This document shows, in pieces, positions 1-8,482 of a stretch of DNA of 64,000 nt. The DNA is from Izhakiella capsodis (GTDB taxonomy: Bacteria > Pseudomonadota > Gammaproteobacteria > Enterobacterales > Enterobacteriaceae): positions 1-64,000 of the forward strand of contig NZ_FOVC01000006.1 in the NCBI RefSeq assembly GCF_900115045.1, in the 5' to 3' direction. The stretch's first letter is position 1. Each line of letters opens with the position of its first letter. The notes under the pieces are model-generated. The model was not told the DNA's origin, did no database searches, and saw only the letters and a list, made by a program, of their open reading frames with translations. Made by a program: the position numbers and the translations under genes.

Positions 1-9
1 ATGCTATAA

Positions 10-1311
10 TTATTTAAGAAAGTTCAATATCATAGAACTCATACTCCCGGCTTGCCTGAGCATCAACTGGCTGCTTTGCGCCAGCATTTGCTGCCGGGTC
101 ATCTGCGATGACTCACTGGCATAATCGGTATCACGGATAACGCCGATGCTGTTATCGGTATTATCTTTCATATTGGCAAGATTATTTGAAGTATGGCCCA
201 GACGGTTGATGCTGGCACCGAGGCTGGAGCGGATGGCGCCGACAGAATTCAGCACGTCGCTTATCCGCCCAATCATGCTATTTGCACTGGCTCCGGTGGT
301 CAGATCGTGACCGGCTACGCCCAGTTCGCCAATCGCCAAGGCGACATCATTGATTTGCTCGCTGAGATCAAGCTTCATCACTTCATCTTTACCGGCACCG
401 ATTTGAAACTGCAACGCCTTTGTCAGTTTGCCCTGCGTCTCAATAGTCACCGAGGGACCATCGGATGCCGCAGCCGGGGCCGGGTCCGGTGCTGAGGCTG
501 GATCAGATTCGGCAGGCAAATCTGGCGCTGTCGAAGTGTCTATCCAGATGGAGGGTGACCCTGACGGTGCCGAGTGAGACTTCAATTCAGCAGACGAAGC
601 TGACGCTGCCGAGGGATCCAGCCATGGTGCTCTATCAGTCGTAGTCTCACCTCTTCGATAATAATCGTTGATAAAATCATATCCCGGGATTCCTGGAGCA
701 AAATTCACTTTTCCCTCCGTACCATCCCTAAGGTAATAATTCACCGTGTAATGTATTATTTTTTCACTATCGGTAGGCAATATTTCAATCTTGAATTTAT
801 AGCCATCCTCCGGTTTGGAATAATCCTTAGGTACTGTAGGCGATTCAGCTGCTGGTGGAACAACTTCTTTTTCAGGCTTTTTCACTGACACGGCTGAACT
901 GAACAGCCTCTCGCTACCGTATGTGGTATTTTTGAGGATATTCGTCAGCTCATCGTTCAGTGCTGTAAACTCAGACTGGAGCGCATCACGATCGCTGGCT
1001 CCGTTGGTGTCGTCGGCCCCTTGTGTCGCCAGGTCCTTCATGCGGTAAAGGATATTGGTCACTTCATCAAAAGCCCCCTCCGCCGTCTGCAGCATCGAGC
1101 TGGCTTTACTGATATTTTGCTGCGCGACTGTCATCCCATTTGACTGGCCCTGTAGGCGGGTGGCGATTTGCAACCCTGCCGCATCGTCTGCCGCGGAATT
1201 AATACGCTTGCCGGTAGCGAGACGCTCCATCGCACTCTGCAGGACTTTATTTGCACGGTTGAGCGCGTTGGCGGACGTCATTTCTGATGGGTTGGTAAAA
1301 AGCGAAATCAT
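10..1311 (-). CDS. lafA: Lateral flagellin 1, long central insert
   Basis: Structural filament protein of the lateral (Flag-2) flagellum, exported through its own type III apparatus. The 433-residue product has the conserved flagellin D0/D1 ends: residues about 1-135 and 291-433 align almost without gaps to the second flagellin next door, including the identical stretch DNTDNSIGVIRDTDYASE near the C-terminus. Between them lies about 150 residues rich in Pro, Ser and Ala, against about 25 in its neighbour. The ATG at 1311 is preferred because AAAGGTG stands six bases upstream; a GTG nine bases earlier would overlap that ribosome site. A sigma-28-like promoter lies 40 nt upstream. The gene ends just inside the window. 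Confidence 0.93.
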   Translation of the reverse strand: MISLFTNPSEMTSANALNRANKVLQSAMERLATGKRINSAADDAAGLQIATRLQGQSNGMTVAQQNISKASSMLQTAEGAFDEVTNILYRMKDLATQGADDTNGASDRDALQSEFTALNDELTNILKNTTYGSERLFSSAVSVKKPEKEVVPPAAESPTVPKDYSKPEDGYKFKIEILPTDSEKIIHYTVNYYLRDGTEGKVNFAPGIPGYDFINDYYRRGETTTDRAPWLDPSAASASSAELKSHSAPSGSPSIWIDTSTAPDLPAESDPASAPDPAPAAASDGPSVTIETQGKLTKALQFQIGAGKDEVMKLDLSEQINDVALAIGELGVAGHDLTTGASANSMIGRISDVLNSVGAIRSSLGASINRLGHTSNNLANMKDNTDNSIGVIRDTDYASESSQMTRQQMLAQSSQLMLRQAGSMSSMILNFLK

Positions 1312-1350
1312 GAGATACACCTTTTATTACGGGTGATCTGTCAGGAAAGA

Positions 1351-1377
1351 TTGTCGGCGAATTTGCTTATCTTTATC
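1351..1377 (-). promoter_or_regulatory. Sigma-28-like promoter of flagellin 1
   Basis: The minus strand reads GCCGACAA as the -10 element (enterobacterial FliA consensus GCCGATAA). GATA lies exactly 15 nt upstream, and a better-matching TAAA lies 13 nt upstream. The -10 ends 40 nt before the flagellin start codon. Layout and target fit a late flagellar promoter for the lateral sigma factor; the assignment is inference. Confidence 0.6.
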
Positions 1378-1460
1378 TGACCATTGAGTGTTTAGTTTTA
1401 GAAGTCTTCAAGGTAGTACGGTAAAGCACCGCCTAAAAGGTCGGTGCATTCTCTCACCTA

Positions 1461-2354
1461 TCAGTTAAGGAAACTCATTACCATGCCACTCATGCTGTTT
1501 GCCTGCTTAAGCATTAACTGGCTGCTTTGCGCCAGCATCTGTTGGCGGGTCATCTGCGATGATTCACTGGCATAATCGGTATCCCGAATAACGCCAATAC
1601 TGTTATCCGTATTATCTTTCATGTTGGCAAGATTGTTTGACGTATGTCCCAGGCGGTTAATATTAGCGCCCAGACTGGAGCGGATCTCCGTCACCTGATT
1701 CAGCACATCGCTCACTTGACCAATCATAGTATTTGCGCTAGTGCCGGTGGTTACGGCATCTTCAGCAGACAAGCCATTAAGCGCCGTAGTCACTGCGGAG
1801 AGCTGCTTGCTGATGTCCAGTTTCAGCACCTCATCCTTGCCAGCACCGATCTGAAACTGCATCGCCTTCGTCAGCTTGCCAGCAGTACTTGCTGCTGAAG
1901 TATCGCCATCAGCGGTGGCATCGCCAGTCGTAGAGCCGCTGGCAAACAACTTCTCAGATCCATAAGATGTATTATTCATGATATTGCTAAGTTCTTTATT
2001 CAGCTCAGTAAACTCAGCCTGTATCGATTTACGATCATCATCGCCATTGGTATCATCGGCACTCTGAGTTGCCAAGTCCTTCATGCGGAAGAGAATATTA
2101 GTGATCTCATCAAAACCACCTTCCGCAGTTTGCAGCATGGAGGTCGCTTTACCGATGTTCTGCTGTGCAACTGTCATCCCATTTGACTGTCCCTGCAGCC
2201 TGGTTGCGATCTGTAAACCGGCCGCGTCATCAGCCGCTGAGTTGATACGTTTACCTGTACCCAGACGTTGCATGGCCGTCTGTAACGTGGCATTTGCACG
2301 ATTCATGGCGTTAGTTGAGGTCATTGCTGAAGAGTTAGTGAAAATAGAAAGCAT
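1461..2354 (-). CDS. lafA: Lateral flagellin 2, short form
   Basis: Filament subunit of the lateral flagellum, 297 residues, close to the usual size of compact lateral flagellins. The N-terminal helix region (residues 1-140) and C-terminal region (from about 165) carry flagellin signatures, including NRANATLQTAMQRLGTGKRI and RDTDYASESSQMTRQQML. The variable centre is only about 25 residues of Gly/Thr/Ala/Ser. It lies about 150 bp upstream of flagellin 1 in the same direction with its own putative late promoter, so the two are probably separate transcripts from a duplication. GAGAG stands before the ATG. Which copy dominates the filament cannot be read from the sequence. Confidence 0.93.
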   Translation of the reverse strand: MLSIFTNSSAMTSTNAMNRANATLQTAMQRLGTGKRINSAADDAAGLQIATRLQGQSNGMTVAQQNIGKATSMLQTAEGGFDEITNILFRMKDLATQSADDTNGDDDRKSIQAEFTELNKELSNIMNNTSYGSEKLFASGSTTGDATADGDTSAASTAGKLTKAMQFQIGAGKDEVLKLDISKQLSAVTTALNGLSAEDAVTTGTSANTMIGQVSDVLNQVTEIRSSLGANINRLGHTSNNLANMKDNTDNSIGVIRDTDYASESSQMTRQQMLAQSSQLMLKQANSMSGMVMSFLN

Positions 2355-2816
2355 ACCGTTTCTCTCTTTAAATTATTGAAAATTGCAAAGGAATAAAACG
2401 ACCCCCCTTTGTCATTTCTTAAACTCAGAGAGAATTTTTTTTCATTTTTCTAATAAATACTTGTAAAACAGATAGTTATTTGATTTCTTTTGCTTACTGA
2501 CTAAACGTTAACGTTGAGAGCCCCTCCAGCAGTAGTATTCCGAGATGAGTAGCAACAAGCCGGTAGCCAACATCTGAGCTTACTCTTCAGAAGGTTAAAG
2601 CAGTGATCTTTGAATTTTTCTGAAAAAAAATATAAAATTTCTGCAACGCACTCTATGAATATATAGATCGAAATGGGATCCACTCTCATTACTTAATTAA
2701 TCAAATTAATTGATATATTACATTTTTAAAAAAACGAGATTAGAACCTAAACTCAAGATGTTATATGTTCTGGCAGGAAGACCAGAATAAGGCTAGTCAA
2801 TCAGGAAGACAAAAAG
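2355..2816. other. AT-rich divergent control region
   Basis: A 462-bp gap between flagellin 2 (leftward) and the ToxR-like regulator (rightward). It is visibly AT-rich with runs of A and T. It holds the putative flagellin 2 promoter at its left end. A 62-codon leftward frame inside it has no recognisable domain and is not called. Confidence 0.6.
2395..2421 (-). promoter_or_regulatory. Sigma-28-like promoter of flagellin 2
   Basis: The minus strand shows TAAG, 15 nt, then GTCGTTTT, with the -10 ending 41 nt before the start codon. This is a weak match to FliA consensus (TAAA-N15-GCCGATAA). The TAAG-N15-GTCG pattern and the distance recur upstream of flgM, and nearly so upstream of flgK, which raises confidence. 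Confidence 0.45.
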
Positions 2817-3503
2817 ATGAACGCCAAATTTACAATTAATAACTGGTTACTGGACGGCGATAGTTCGTCACTTATACATAAGGAAAGTCATGAACAGAGA
2901 AGGCTGGGCGAATTTCAGTTCAGACTATTACAAGTGCTGGCCGACAATGCAGGTAAGATACTTTCGCGAGATGAACTTAATGCCAAAGTTTGGGAAAAAC
3001 GCGTAATCGGAAACAACAGTCTACCTAATGCAGTACATGCACTACGCGTCGCTCTTGACGATAATAGTAAACAAAAATTTATTATCAAAACCATTCCTAA
3101 AAAAGGCTACATGCTTGAGGCTGAGTATTGTCAGAACCTAACCGTTCAAATCGAGCCAGTGTTAGCTGACGGGGCCGAAATATGGGCTCAGCCATTACAT
3201 ACGAAAGAGACCGTTGATTCTTCCTACACACAGATGCCAGAGGCGCGTTCACGCCCCACAACCATCACCACCCAATTTCGGCCGAACAAACTCTGGCAAC
3301 GGTTATTTTTAGTACAAATGGCATTAGTGTTCATTTTAAGCGCGGTACTCGTTAAGTCACTATTTTTGGAAACGAAAATACCTGAGGTACTAAGCCACAA
3401 CCTATGGGACAACGTAAAACTGGCACCTCTTTTGCCTACATCTCATGACGAACCTTATGAAAGGCTAAGCCATTTGCCCTCTCAAAATGTTACCTCCAAC
3501 TAA
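2817..3503 (+). CDS. lafZ: ToxR-like membrane-anchored transcriptional regulator
   Basis: Predicted inner-membrane one-component regulator of 228 residues. Residues about 10-105 form an OmpR/PhoB-type winged helix: the ARILSRDEL-like segment appears as GKILSRDELNAKVWEK, followed by a recognition-helix region and KTIPKKGYML, the typical wing of ToxR/CadC proteins. A single hydrophobic segment lies near residues 162-184, leaving about 44 residues outside the cytoplasm. It sits between the flagellins and lafW, where E. coli 042 Flag-2 carries lafZ, so the symbol rests on position and architecture. It is transcribed against both neighbours. Target genes and signal are unknown; control of flagellin or lafW is inference. 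Confidence 0.75.
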   Translation: MNAKFTINNWLLDGDSSSLIHKESHEQRRLGEFQFRLLQVLADNAGKILSRDELNAKVWEKRVIGNNSLPNAVHALRVALDDNSKQKFIIKTIPKKGYMLEAEYCQNLTVQIEPVLADGAEIWAQPLHTKETVDSSYTQMPEARSRPTTITTQFRPNKLWQRLFLVQMALVFILSAVLVKSLFLETKIPEVLSHNLWDNVKLAPLLPTSHDEPYERLSHLPSQNVTSN

Positions 3504-3576
3504 GCAGTAAATACTCGGTGGCTTGCCAGTTAATCACCGTATCGCGTTGTTTCCATATCAAAAATAACGCGACGCT

Positions 3577-3600
3577 GGACCCCGTTAAAATGACGGGTCC
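3577..3600. repeat. Hairpin between convergent lafZ and lafW
   Basis: GGACCCCGT and ACGGGTCC form a stem with one bulged C around a TAAAATG loop, in the 173-bp gap between two converging genes. Position suggests transcription termination, but neither strand has a following T-run, so it is called only as a hairpin. Confidence 0.4.
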
Positions 3601-3676
3601 TGTTACTGACATTCCGACCAACCTCTTAGCATGGGGCTGATATGCTGATGTGAGTTTATCACCTTTACTCTTGATT

Positions 3677-4687
3677 CTAACCACTTCTGCTTAGTACGTT
3701 TCTGACCCTGGCTGCAGGCACCCTTGCCTGTGCCAACAGGGCCTGATTTAACGAAAGAAAATCGCTGTCTCTGAGCCGCTCTGCCAGCCTTCTTGCCGAG
3801 CTTAATGCCGACAGCTGCGGACTGAACGTCGCCATACTTTCAATCCGTGTTTTAACTTTGCGCTGTGATTCCTGCAAAACTTCACGTTGAACGCTAAGCA
3901 TGGTGAGCGTTTTTTCCATAACCGGTAACATACGTCTGGCCGATAAAGGCTGTTGAAGCAGATCTGACAGTGAAGGATCTGATTCGGGTTTTATTGGAAA
4001 GAACTCACCAGCAGGATAAAGACCACCGCTACCCTGAACGCTGAGTTGCTGACTGACACGTGACCACTTTACTTCATCAACCTGAAATTGTGGCACTCCT
4101 TTAGGGGCCGTAGAGGCGGATATTCCCCACTTGCCAAGCGTACGATTAAGCAACTGGACTATCTGTTGAGGCGAACCACCCGCAGGTAACACCGCAGCAC
4201 TAATTTCCTGCGAATTTCCCGTCAGAGAAAACGTCAGCATTTCATGCTGCTTGCTATCAACCCACTGCTCGCTCCCAGGAAGACGGAAATTGACCCGGGC
4301 ATCTTGTTCGAAATTGACCTTGAGCTGACGATCAATGCTTCCGCCAGATTTTGTTGCGCGCTCTGTCAGAAGATCTTGTAATTGCCGCATATTGTCGGCA
4401 ATGACCACAGAGGTTTTATGTTGATTTAATGCATGCTGTATGGCAATTACCCGGCTCTCAACCGCTTTCAGATAATCATCGGCCTGCTGGACGCGCGTTA
4501 ATTGTTGGTTGAGCTGTGTACCATAACGTAGCGGCTGCGAGGAAATTAGCGGTGAGTCTGGAAAAGCGCTATCCTGACGGCGTTTTCCATTATTGCCGTT
4601 TTGAACCTTCGCCGCCTGCCCGGTCGCTTTGGTCTGACTAAGCTGGACGCCAGACAGGGACGAAAGATTACGATTATCTATCTGCAT
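3677..4687 (-). CDS. lafW: LafW-like flagellar hook-associated protein
   Basis: 336-residue protein at the E. coli Flag-2 lafW position, between the flagellin and flgL genes. It has a flagellin/hook-associated-like plan: a polar N-terminus, a helical segment (about 60-115) with RVQQADDYLKAVESRVIAIQ, a beta-rich centre and a long C-terminal helical region. That pattern suits an export substrate assembled near the hook-filament junction. It follows flgL by nine bases, so flgK-flgL-lafW probably form one late unit. Its function has not been settled experimentally as far as I know. The call comes from position and secondary-structure character, not from catalytic motifs. Confidence 0.75.
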   Translation of the reverse strand: MQIDNRNLSSLSGVQLSQTKATGQAAKVQNGNNGKRRQDSAFPDSPLISSQPLRYGTQLNQQLTRVQQADDYLKAVESRVIAIQHALNQHKTSVVIADNMRQLQDLLTERATKSGGSIDRQLKVNFEQDARVNFRLPGSEQWVDSKQHEMLTFSLTGNSQEISAAVLPAGGSPQQIVQLLNRTLGKWGISASTAPKGVPQFQVDEVKWSRVSQQLSVQGSGGLYPAGEFFPIKPESDPSLSDLLQQPLSARRMLPVMEKTLTMLSVQREVLQESQRKVKTRIESMATFSPQLSALSSARRLAERLRDSDFLSLNQALLAQARVPAARVRNVLSRSG

Positions 4688-4696
4688 CGTCTTACG

Positions 4697-5602
4697 TTAT
4701 CCCTGCCCAAAGGGTGAAAGGTTAAGTATTTTGACAAAGTTTTTCATCGAAATTTCCGTTACCATCGTATATTTTTGAAACTCCATCTGAGCGGCCGGCA
4801 GATTCAGCCCTTCAAGTTGATCGGCCATCGTCTGATTAATCACCAGGCTATCCTCATGCGTTTCATTCATCTGCGTCAGCATATTCTGCCGGGTCCCCAG
4901 CTCTGACAGTAACGAGGCGCTTCCGTCAAAAGCGTCGTTTACCTGACCAATCATGCTACTGATATCACTGAGATAACTACTGGATTCCAACGTGGGATCA
5001 TCCATTTTATTCAGCAAATCTTCCAGGTTATTCAATACCGATACATTACCACCCAGTGCTGAAACCAGATCGACGCGACTTTCAACGCTATTGCTGTTCC
5101 CAACCGAAATAGCGGTGTTGTTATGATTGCCCTGAAATAACCATTTGCCGTTAGCACCTCTGACAAGCGGCGCTTTGTCGCTCATCGTACCGCTAAAAAA
5201 GTAGTGGCCATTATCATCACGTGCATTGACCATGCCTACCAGGGCACTGACGTTAGCGCGAATTGATTGGGCATAGCCGCTCATATCAGCAGCGCTTAAA
5301 TCGCTGTTGTTAGCTTCCCGTAAGCTATCGAGAATAGAAAGCAATTGCTTATTACTACCACTAACCTGAATTTCCTGCTGTGAAAGCTGGCCAGAAAGGC
5401 TTTCAATGTTGCTTTGATATCGTTCAGAATCCGCCATGCCGCGACGTAGCATAAGTAGCTGGGCGCTGGCGGCGGGATCATCTGACGGTACTAGGATCCG
5501 TTTGTTTGCCTCAATTTGCTTTAACAGTTTATTCATGTGTACATTGCTGTTGGTATAACTATTCTGCAGCGAATTAAAAAGCATCTGATTTGGAAATCGC
5601 AT
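4697..5602 (-). CDS. flgL: Lateral hook-filament junction protein FlgL (HAP3)
   Basis: Second hook-filament junction protein, added after FlgK and before filament growth. The 301-residue product begins MRFPNQMLFNSLQNSY, and its N-terminal helical region contains ILVPSDDPAASAQLLMLRR, the FlgL/flagellin D0-D1 signature. The C-terminal region again resembles flagellins. The ATG at 5602 is chosen because CGGAGG stands just before it; a TTG fifteen bases earlier would give a longer form overlapping flgK. The gene follows flgK by 11 bases in the same direction and leads into lafW. Confidence 0.93.
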   Translation of the reverse strand: MRFPNQMLFNSLQNSYTNSNVHMNKLLKQIEANKRILVPSDDPAASAQLLMLRRGMADSERYQSNIESLSGQLSQQEIQVSGSNKQLLSILDSLREANNSDLSAADMSGYAQSIRANVSALVGMVNARDDNGHYFFSGTMSDKAPLVRGANGKWLFQGNHNNTAISVGNSNSVESRVDLVSALGGNVSVLNNLEDLLNKMDDPTLESSSYLSDISSMIGQVNDAFDGSASLLSELGTRQNMLTQMNETHEDSLVINQTMADQLEGLNLPAAQMEFQKYTMVTEISMKNFVKILNLSPFGQG

Positions 5603-5613
5603 AAGTCCTCCGG

Positions 5614-6984
5614 TCAAAATAATGCCAGTACGCTTCTCAACAACTCATCGCCCGTTGCGATAACTTTCATGTTGCCCTGATAAGCCTGTATGTAAGCCAT
5701 CAAGTTTAAATTCTCCTCCTGATTATCGACCTGACTGACGCTGTCTCGCTGCTGCTGAGCGATATCCAGTTGTGACTGTGCAGCGCGCTGCTCGTTCTGA
5801 TTCTGCGAGCTTTGCGTGCCAACCTCATTGATTAACATCGCACTGGCGTTGCCCAGGCTGAGCTTGCCCAGACCGGGGATATCCATCTGCTGGTCTTTGA
5901 TAGCGATAAGCGCCAGCAGGTTGCGATTATCACCTATCTCTCCTGATTCAGAAGAGAAGGCCAGCGCTCCCCGTGACAGATCGGTGACTTGCAGCATACC
6001 CTGCTGATTGTTGCTATTGAATGTAAACAGTGGCTCTCCGGGGTTTCCATTCAGATCGAACCCTTTCGCCTGCTGTTCATTGAAAGCATCAGCCAGGTTA
6101 TGCGCCATTCCCTGTAACGCACTGTAGATCGGTTTCAGCATCTGCTGCTGATAGTCAAATAACGCACCAAGATCGCCACCGCAGGATGTATCCTCGCGTA
6201 GCTGACTATGAGAGAAATTCAACCATAATTCATTCTGGGCGCTGTTGCCCGATTTGATCTCCAGACGACCGGCCTCACCACCGCTGACCAGCGGTTGACC
6301 ATCGGCCAGCGTAATCTGATATTCGCCCTTATCGCTTTCATTTACATGAACGGCAATATGGCTGCTTAGGGACTTTACCAGCTCATCACGCTGATCGCGA
6401 AGAATGTTAGTATTGCCGCCTGCGGCCTCAGTTTGGACAATACTTTCATTGAATTTGGCAATGCCCGCACTGTATTGATTGATGCTTTGTACTAACGTCC
6501 GCTGCTGATTGCCGGTGTCACTCCATTGGCTCTGCAGAAAATGCTGGGTGTTACTAAACCGTCGCGCCAGTGATTTCGCTTGCGCCAGCACATCCTGGCG
6601 CAGCGCCAAATCATCGGCCTTCGTGCTGGCAGCGTTCAGTGAGTCAAAAAAGCTATCAAGACTGCTATTCAATTCACCCGAAGCCGAGCTGACAAATGTC
6701 TCCAGGCTGGTTAACCAACTCTGCGTCTGATTAAAATATTGCGTTTCACTGTTGCTTTGCCAGACTTGCGCCGATCGATACATATCCGCCATCCGGCGAA
6801 TGCCGATGACCTCCACGCCGCCGCCGCTATTTAAACGATTATTATCTGCCGGGCCAACTGATTGCTGCTCGCTGCGCTGACGGCTGTATCCCGGCGTCAT
6901 GATATTGGCAAGATTCATGGCTGTGGCGTTCAGGCCACTACGTGCAGCCTGAACGCCGCTAAATCCGATATCGCTTAAACTCAC
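5614..6984 (-). CDS. flgK: Lateral hook-filament junction protein FlgK (HAP1)
   Basis: First hook-filament junction protein. The 456-residue product is shorter than E. coli FlgK (547), the difference lying in the variable middle. The N-terminus has the rod/hook family signature NATAMNLANIMTPGYSRQ, and the C-terminus ends with NLMAYIQAYQGNMKVIATGD, the usual helical pair. The start is GTG with AGGGAG seven bases upstream. It is separated from flgJ by 81 bases containing a sigma-28-like site, so it probably begins a late transcript (flgK-flgL-lafW) distinct from the sigma-54 flgB-J unit. Confidence 0.95.
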   Translation of the reverse strand: MSLSDIGFSGVQAARSGLNATAMNLANIMTPGYSRQRSEQQSVGPADNNRLNSGGGVEVIGIRRMADMYRSAQVWQSNSETQYFNQTQSWLTSLETFVSSASGELNSSLDSFFDSLNAASTKADDLALRQDVLAQAKSLARRFSNTQHFLQSQWSDTGNQQRTLVQSINQYSAGIAKFNESIVQTEAAGGNTNILRDQRDELVKSLSSHIAVHVNESDKGEYQITLADGQPLVSGGEAGRLEIKSGNSAQNELWLNFSHSQLREDTSCGGDLGALFDYQQQMLKPIYSALQGMAHNLADAFNEQQAKGFDLNGNPGEPLFTFNSNNQQGMLQVTDLSRGALAFSSESGEIGDNRNLLALIAIKDQQMDIPGLGKLSLGNASAMLINEVGTQSSQNQNEQRAAQSQLDIAQQQRDSVSQVDNQEENLNLMAYIQAYQGNMKVIATGDELLRSVLALF

Positions 6985-7028
6985 CGCTATTCTCCCTGTG
7001 ATTTAATTCCCGCACTTCTCGTTATGCA

Positions 7029-7055
7029 ATAGCGACGCATCGTGCCCAAAAATTA
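7029..7055 (-). promoter_or_regulatory. Sigma-28-like promoter of flgK-flgL-lafW
   Basis: The minus strand reads TAAT, 15 nt, then GTCGCTAT, with the -10 ending 45 nt before the flgK GTG. Spacing and GTCG core match the sites before flagellin 2 and flgM. The same stretch contains GGGCACG, but its GG-to-GC spacing is wrong for sigma-54. Confidence 0.45.
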
Positions 7056-7065
7056 ATTTCCAACA

Positions 7066-7356
7066 CTATTTTTCCTGCGGCGAAAGCTGCTTGATCAACA
7101 AATTTGCTATGCCGGTGCTGCGCTGACTGGCCAGCTGTTGTGCCAGTGCATCATCGAGAAAATCACGCATCCTGCGCGATTCCTGACTGCTGAACATGCC
7201 GTCCTCGCTGCTCATAACGTCGCTTGCCTTACGCATTTCCTTTAGCATTGTGCGCAAAAACATGGCTTCAAACTGCTCAGCAGCCTGGTCAAGGTTGCGT
7301 ATCTTCGGCCCTCCGACAGCAGGCGTCGTCAATGAAGTATCGATAGAATTAATCAT
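7066..7356 (-). CDS. flgJ: Lateral FlgJ, rod-scaffold domain only
   Basis: Rod assembly protein of 96 residues. It matches only the N-terminal rod-binding half of E. coli FlgJ (313 residues). The signature AAEQFEAMFLRTMLKEMRKA lies at residues 25-44, followed by a second conserved helix (MRDFLDDALAQQLASQ). The C-terminal peptidoglycan hydrolase (glucosaminidase) domain is wholly absent, with an intact stop after IKQLSPQEK. Peptidoglycan opening for the rod must therefore come from another enzyme, perhaps the primary flagellar FlgJ or a lytic transglycosylase. It sits eight bases after flgI as the last gene of the rod/ring group. Confidence 0.92.
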   Translation of the reverse strand: MINSIDTSLTTPAVGGPKIRNLDQAAEQFEAMFLRTMLKEMRKASDVMSSEDGMFSSQESRRMRDFLDDALAQQLASQRSTGIANLLIKQLSPQEK

Positions 7357-7364
7357 CTGAATTC

Positions 7365-8471
7365 CTATATCACTATCAATTCGGCGTCGAGCGCCCCAGC
7401 GGCATGCAACGCTTGCAAAATCGCCATAGTGTCATCCGGCGATGCACCGAGGCTGTTGATAGTATTTACAATACTACTCAGGCTAGTCCCTTCGGGTACG
7501 ACCACCATCTGCCCATTGCCGCGATCGACACTGATATCACTTTGCGGTGTGACAGCCGTTGAGCCACCACTGAGCGCGCCAGGCTGACTCACCGTCGGCC
7601 GTTCACGAATAGTGACCGATAAATTTCCGTGGGAAACCGCTGCCGCGTGAACCACGACCCCTTCTCCAATAACAACAGTACCCGTGCGGGCATTGAAAAC
7701 AACCCGCGGCGGAGCGGCATCAGCGGTAATCTGTACATCTTCCAACATCGACATGAACGCTACGCGTTCAGAAGCAGAAACTGGCGCACGAACCTCAATG
7801 TTGGTCGCGCTTTTTGCTTCCGCCGTTCGGCTACCAAAGTGTTTATTCAGCTGCTGCGCAATAGTATTGGCGGTTTTGAAGCTGGGTCGCTTCAGATTGA
7901 GCATCACCGCCGGGTTTTGCTGGAAGTCGCTGGGAATTTCCCGCTCGACTGTTGCACCGTTAGGAATAAGGCCGACCGTCGGCGTATTGATCACCACGCT
8001 GGATCCGCTGTCACCTTCAGCACGAATGCCTCCGACCACAACGTTTCCCTGAGCCAGGGCATAAACCTCCCCATCCGCGCCGCGCAATTGTGTCAGCAGC
8101 AAGGTTCCCCCGCGCAGGCTTTTCGCATCGCCAATTGAAGAGACGGTGACGTTAATGGTCTGACCGCGCGCATACATTGGCGGTAGCGTTGCACTCAGTG
8201 TCACCGCCGCAACGTTTTTTACCTTAGGGTCGACACGTGGTGGCAGCTGAACGCCAAACTGACGCAACATATTTCCTAATGACTGATTGGTAAACTTAAC
8301 CTGATTACGGTCGCCAGTACCATCAAGACCCACCACCAAGCTATAGCCAACCAGTTGGTTCCCCCTGACCCCCTGAATATCAACCAGGTTGCCAAGTGGC
8401 TCCGCATTCAGCCCGGCACTGGCTGCAATGAGCGATACGGCAAGCAATCGCGATAAAAAGCGGATCGACAT
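7365..8471 (-). CDS. flgI: Lateral flagellar P-ring protein FlgI
   Basis: Periplasmic P-ring subunit around the distal rod in the peptidoglycan layer, 368 residues with a cleavable signal peptide (SRLLAVSLIAASAGLNAEP). Family signatures include DIQGVRGNQLVGYSLVVGLD and GTGDRNQVKFT near the mature N-terminus and GASPDDTMAILQALHAAGAL at the C-terminus. The ATG at 8471 has a strong GAGGGGGG ribosome site; an upstream frame extension is ignored. It follows flgH closely and needs FlgA for assembly. Confidence 0.96.
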   Translation of the reverse strand: MSIRFLSRLLAVSLIAASAGLNAEPLGNLVDIQGVRGNQLVGYSLVVGLDGTGDRNQVKFTNQSLGNMLRQFGVQLPPRVDPKVKNVAAVTLSATLPPMYARGQTINVTVSSIGDAKSLRGGTLLLTQLRGADGEVYALAQGNVVVGGIRAEGDSGSSVVINTPTVGLIPNGATVEREIPSDFQQNPAVMLNLKRPSFKTANTIAQQLNKHFGSRTAEAKSATNIEVRAPVSASERVAFMSMLEDVQITADAAPPRVVFNARTGTVVIGEGVVVHAAAVSHGNLSVTIRERPTVSQPGALSGGSTAVTPQSDISVDRGNGQMVVVPEGTSLSSIVNTINSLGASPDDTMAILQALHAAGALDAELIVI

Positions 8472-8482
8472 AATATCCCCCC

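Noticed and set aside
3490..3684. 64-codon leftward frame between lafZ and lafW
   Set aside because: Overlaps both gene ends and spans a hairpin; not protein-like.
7629..8138. 169-codon rightward frame
   Set aside because: Lies wholly inside flgI on the other strand; no domain and no ribosome site.
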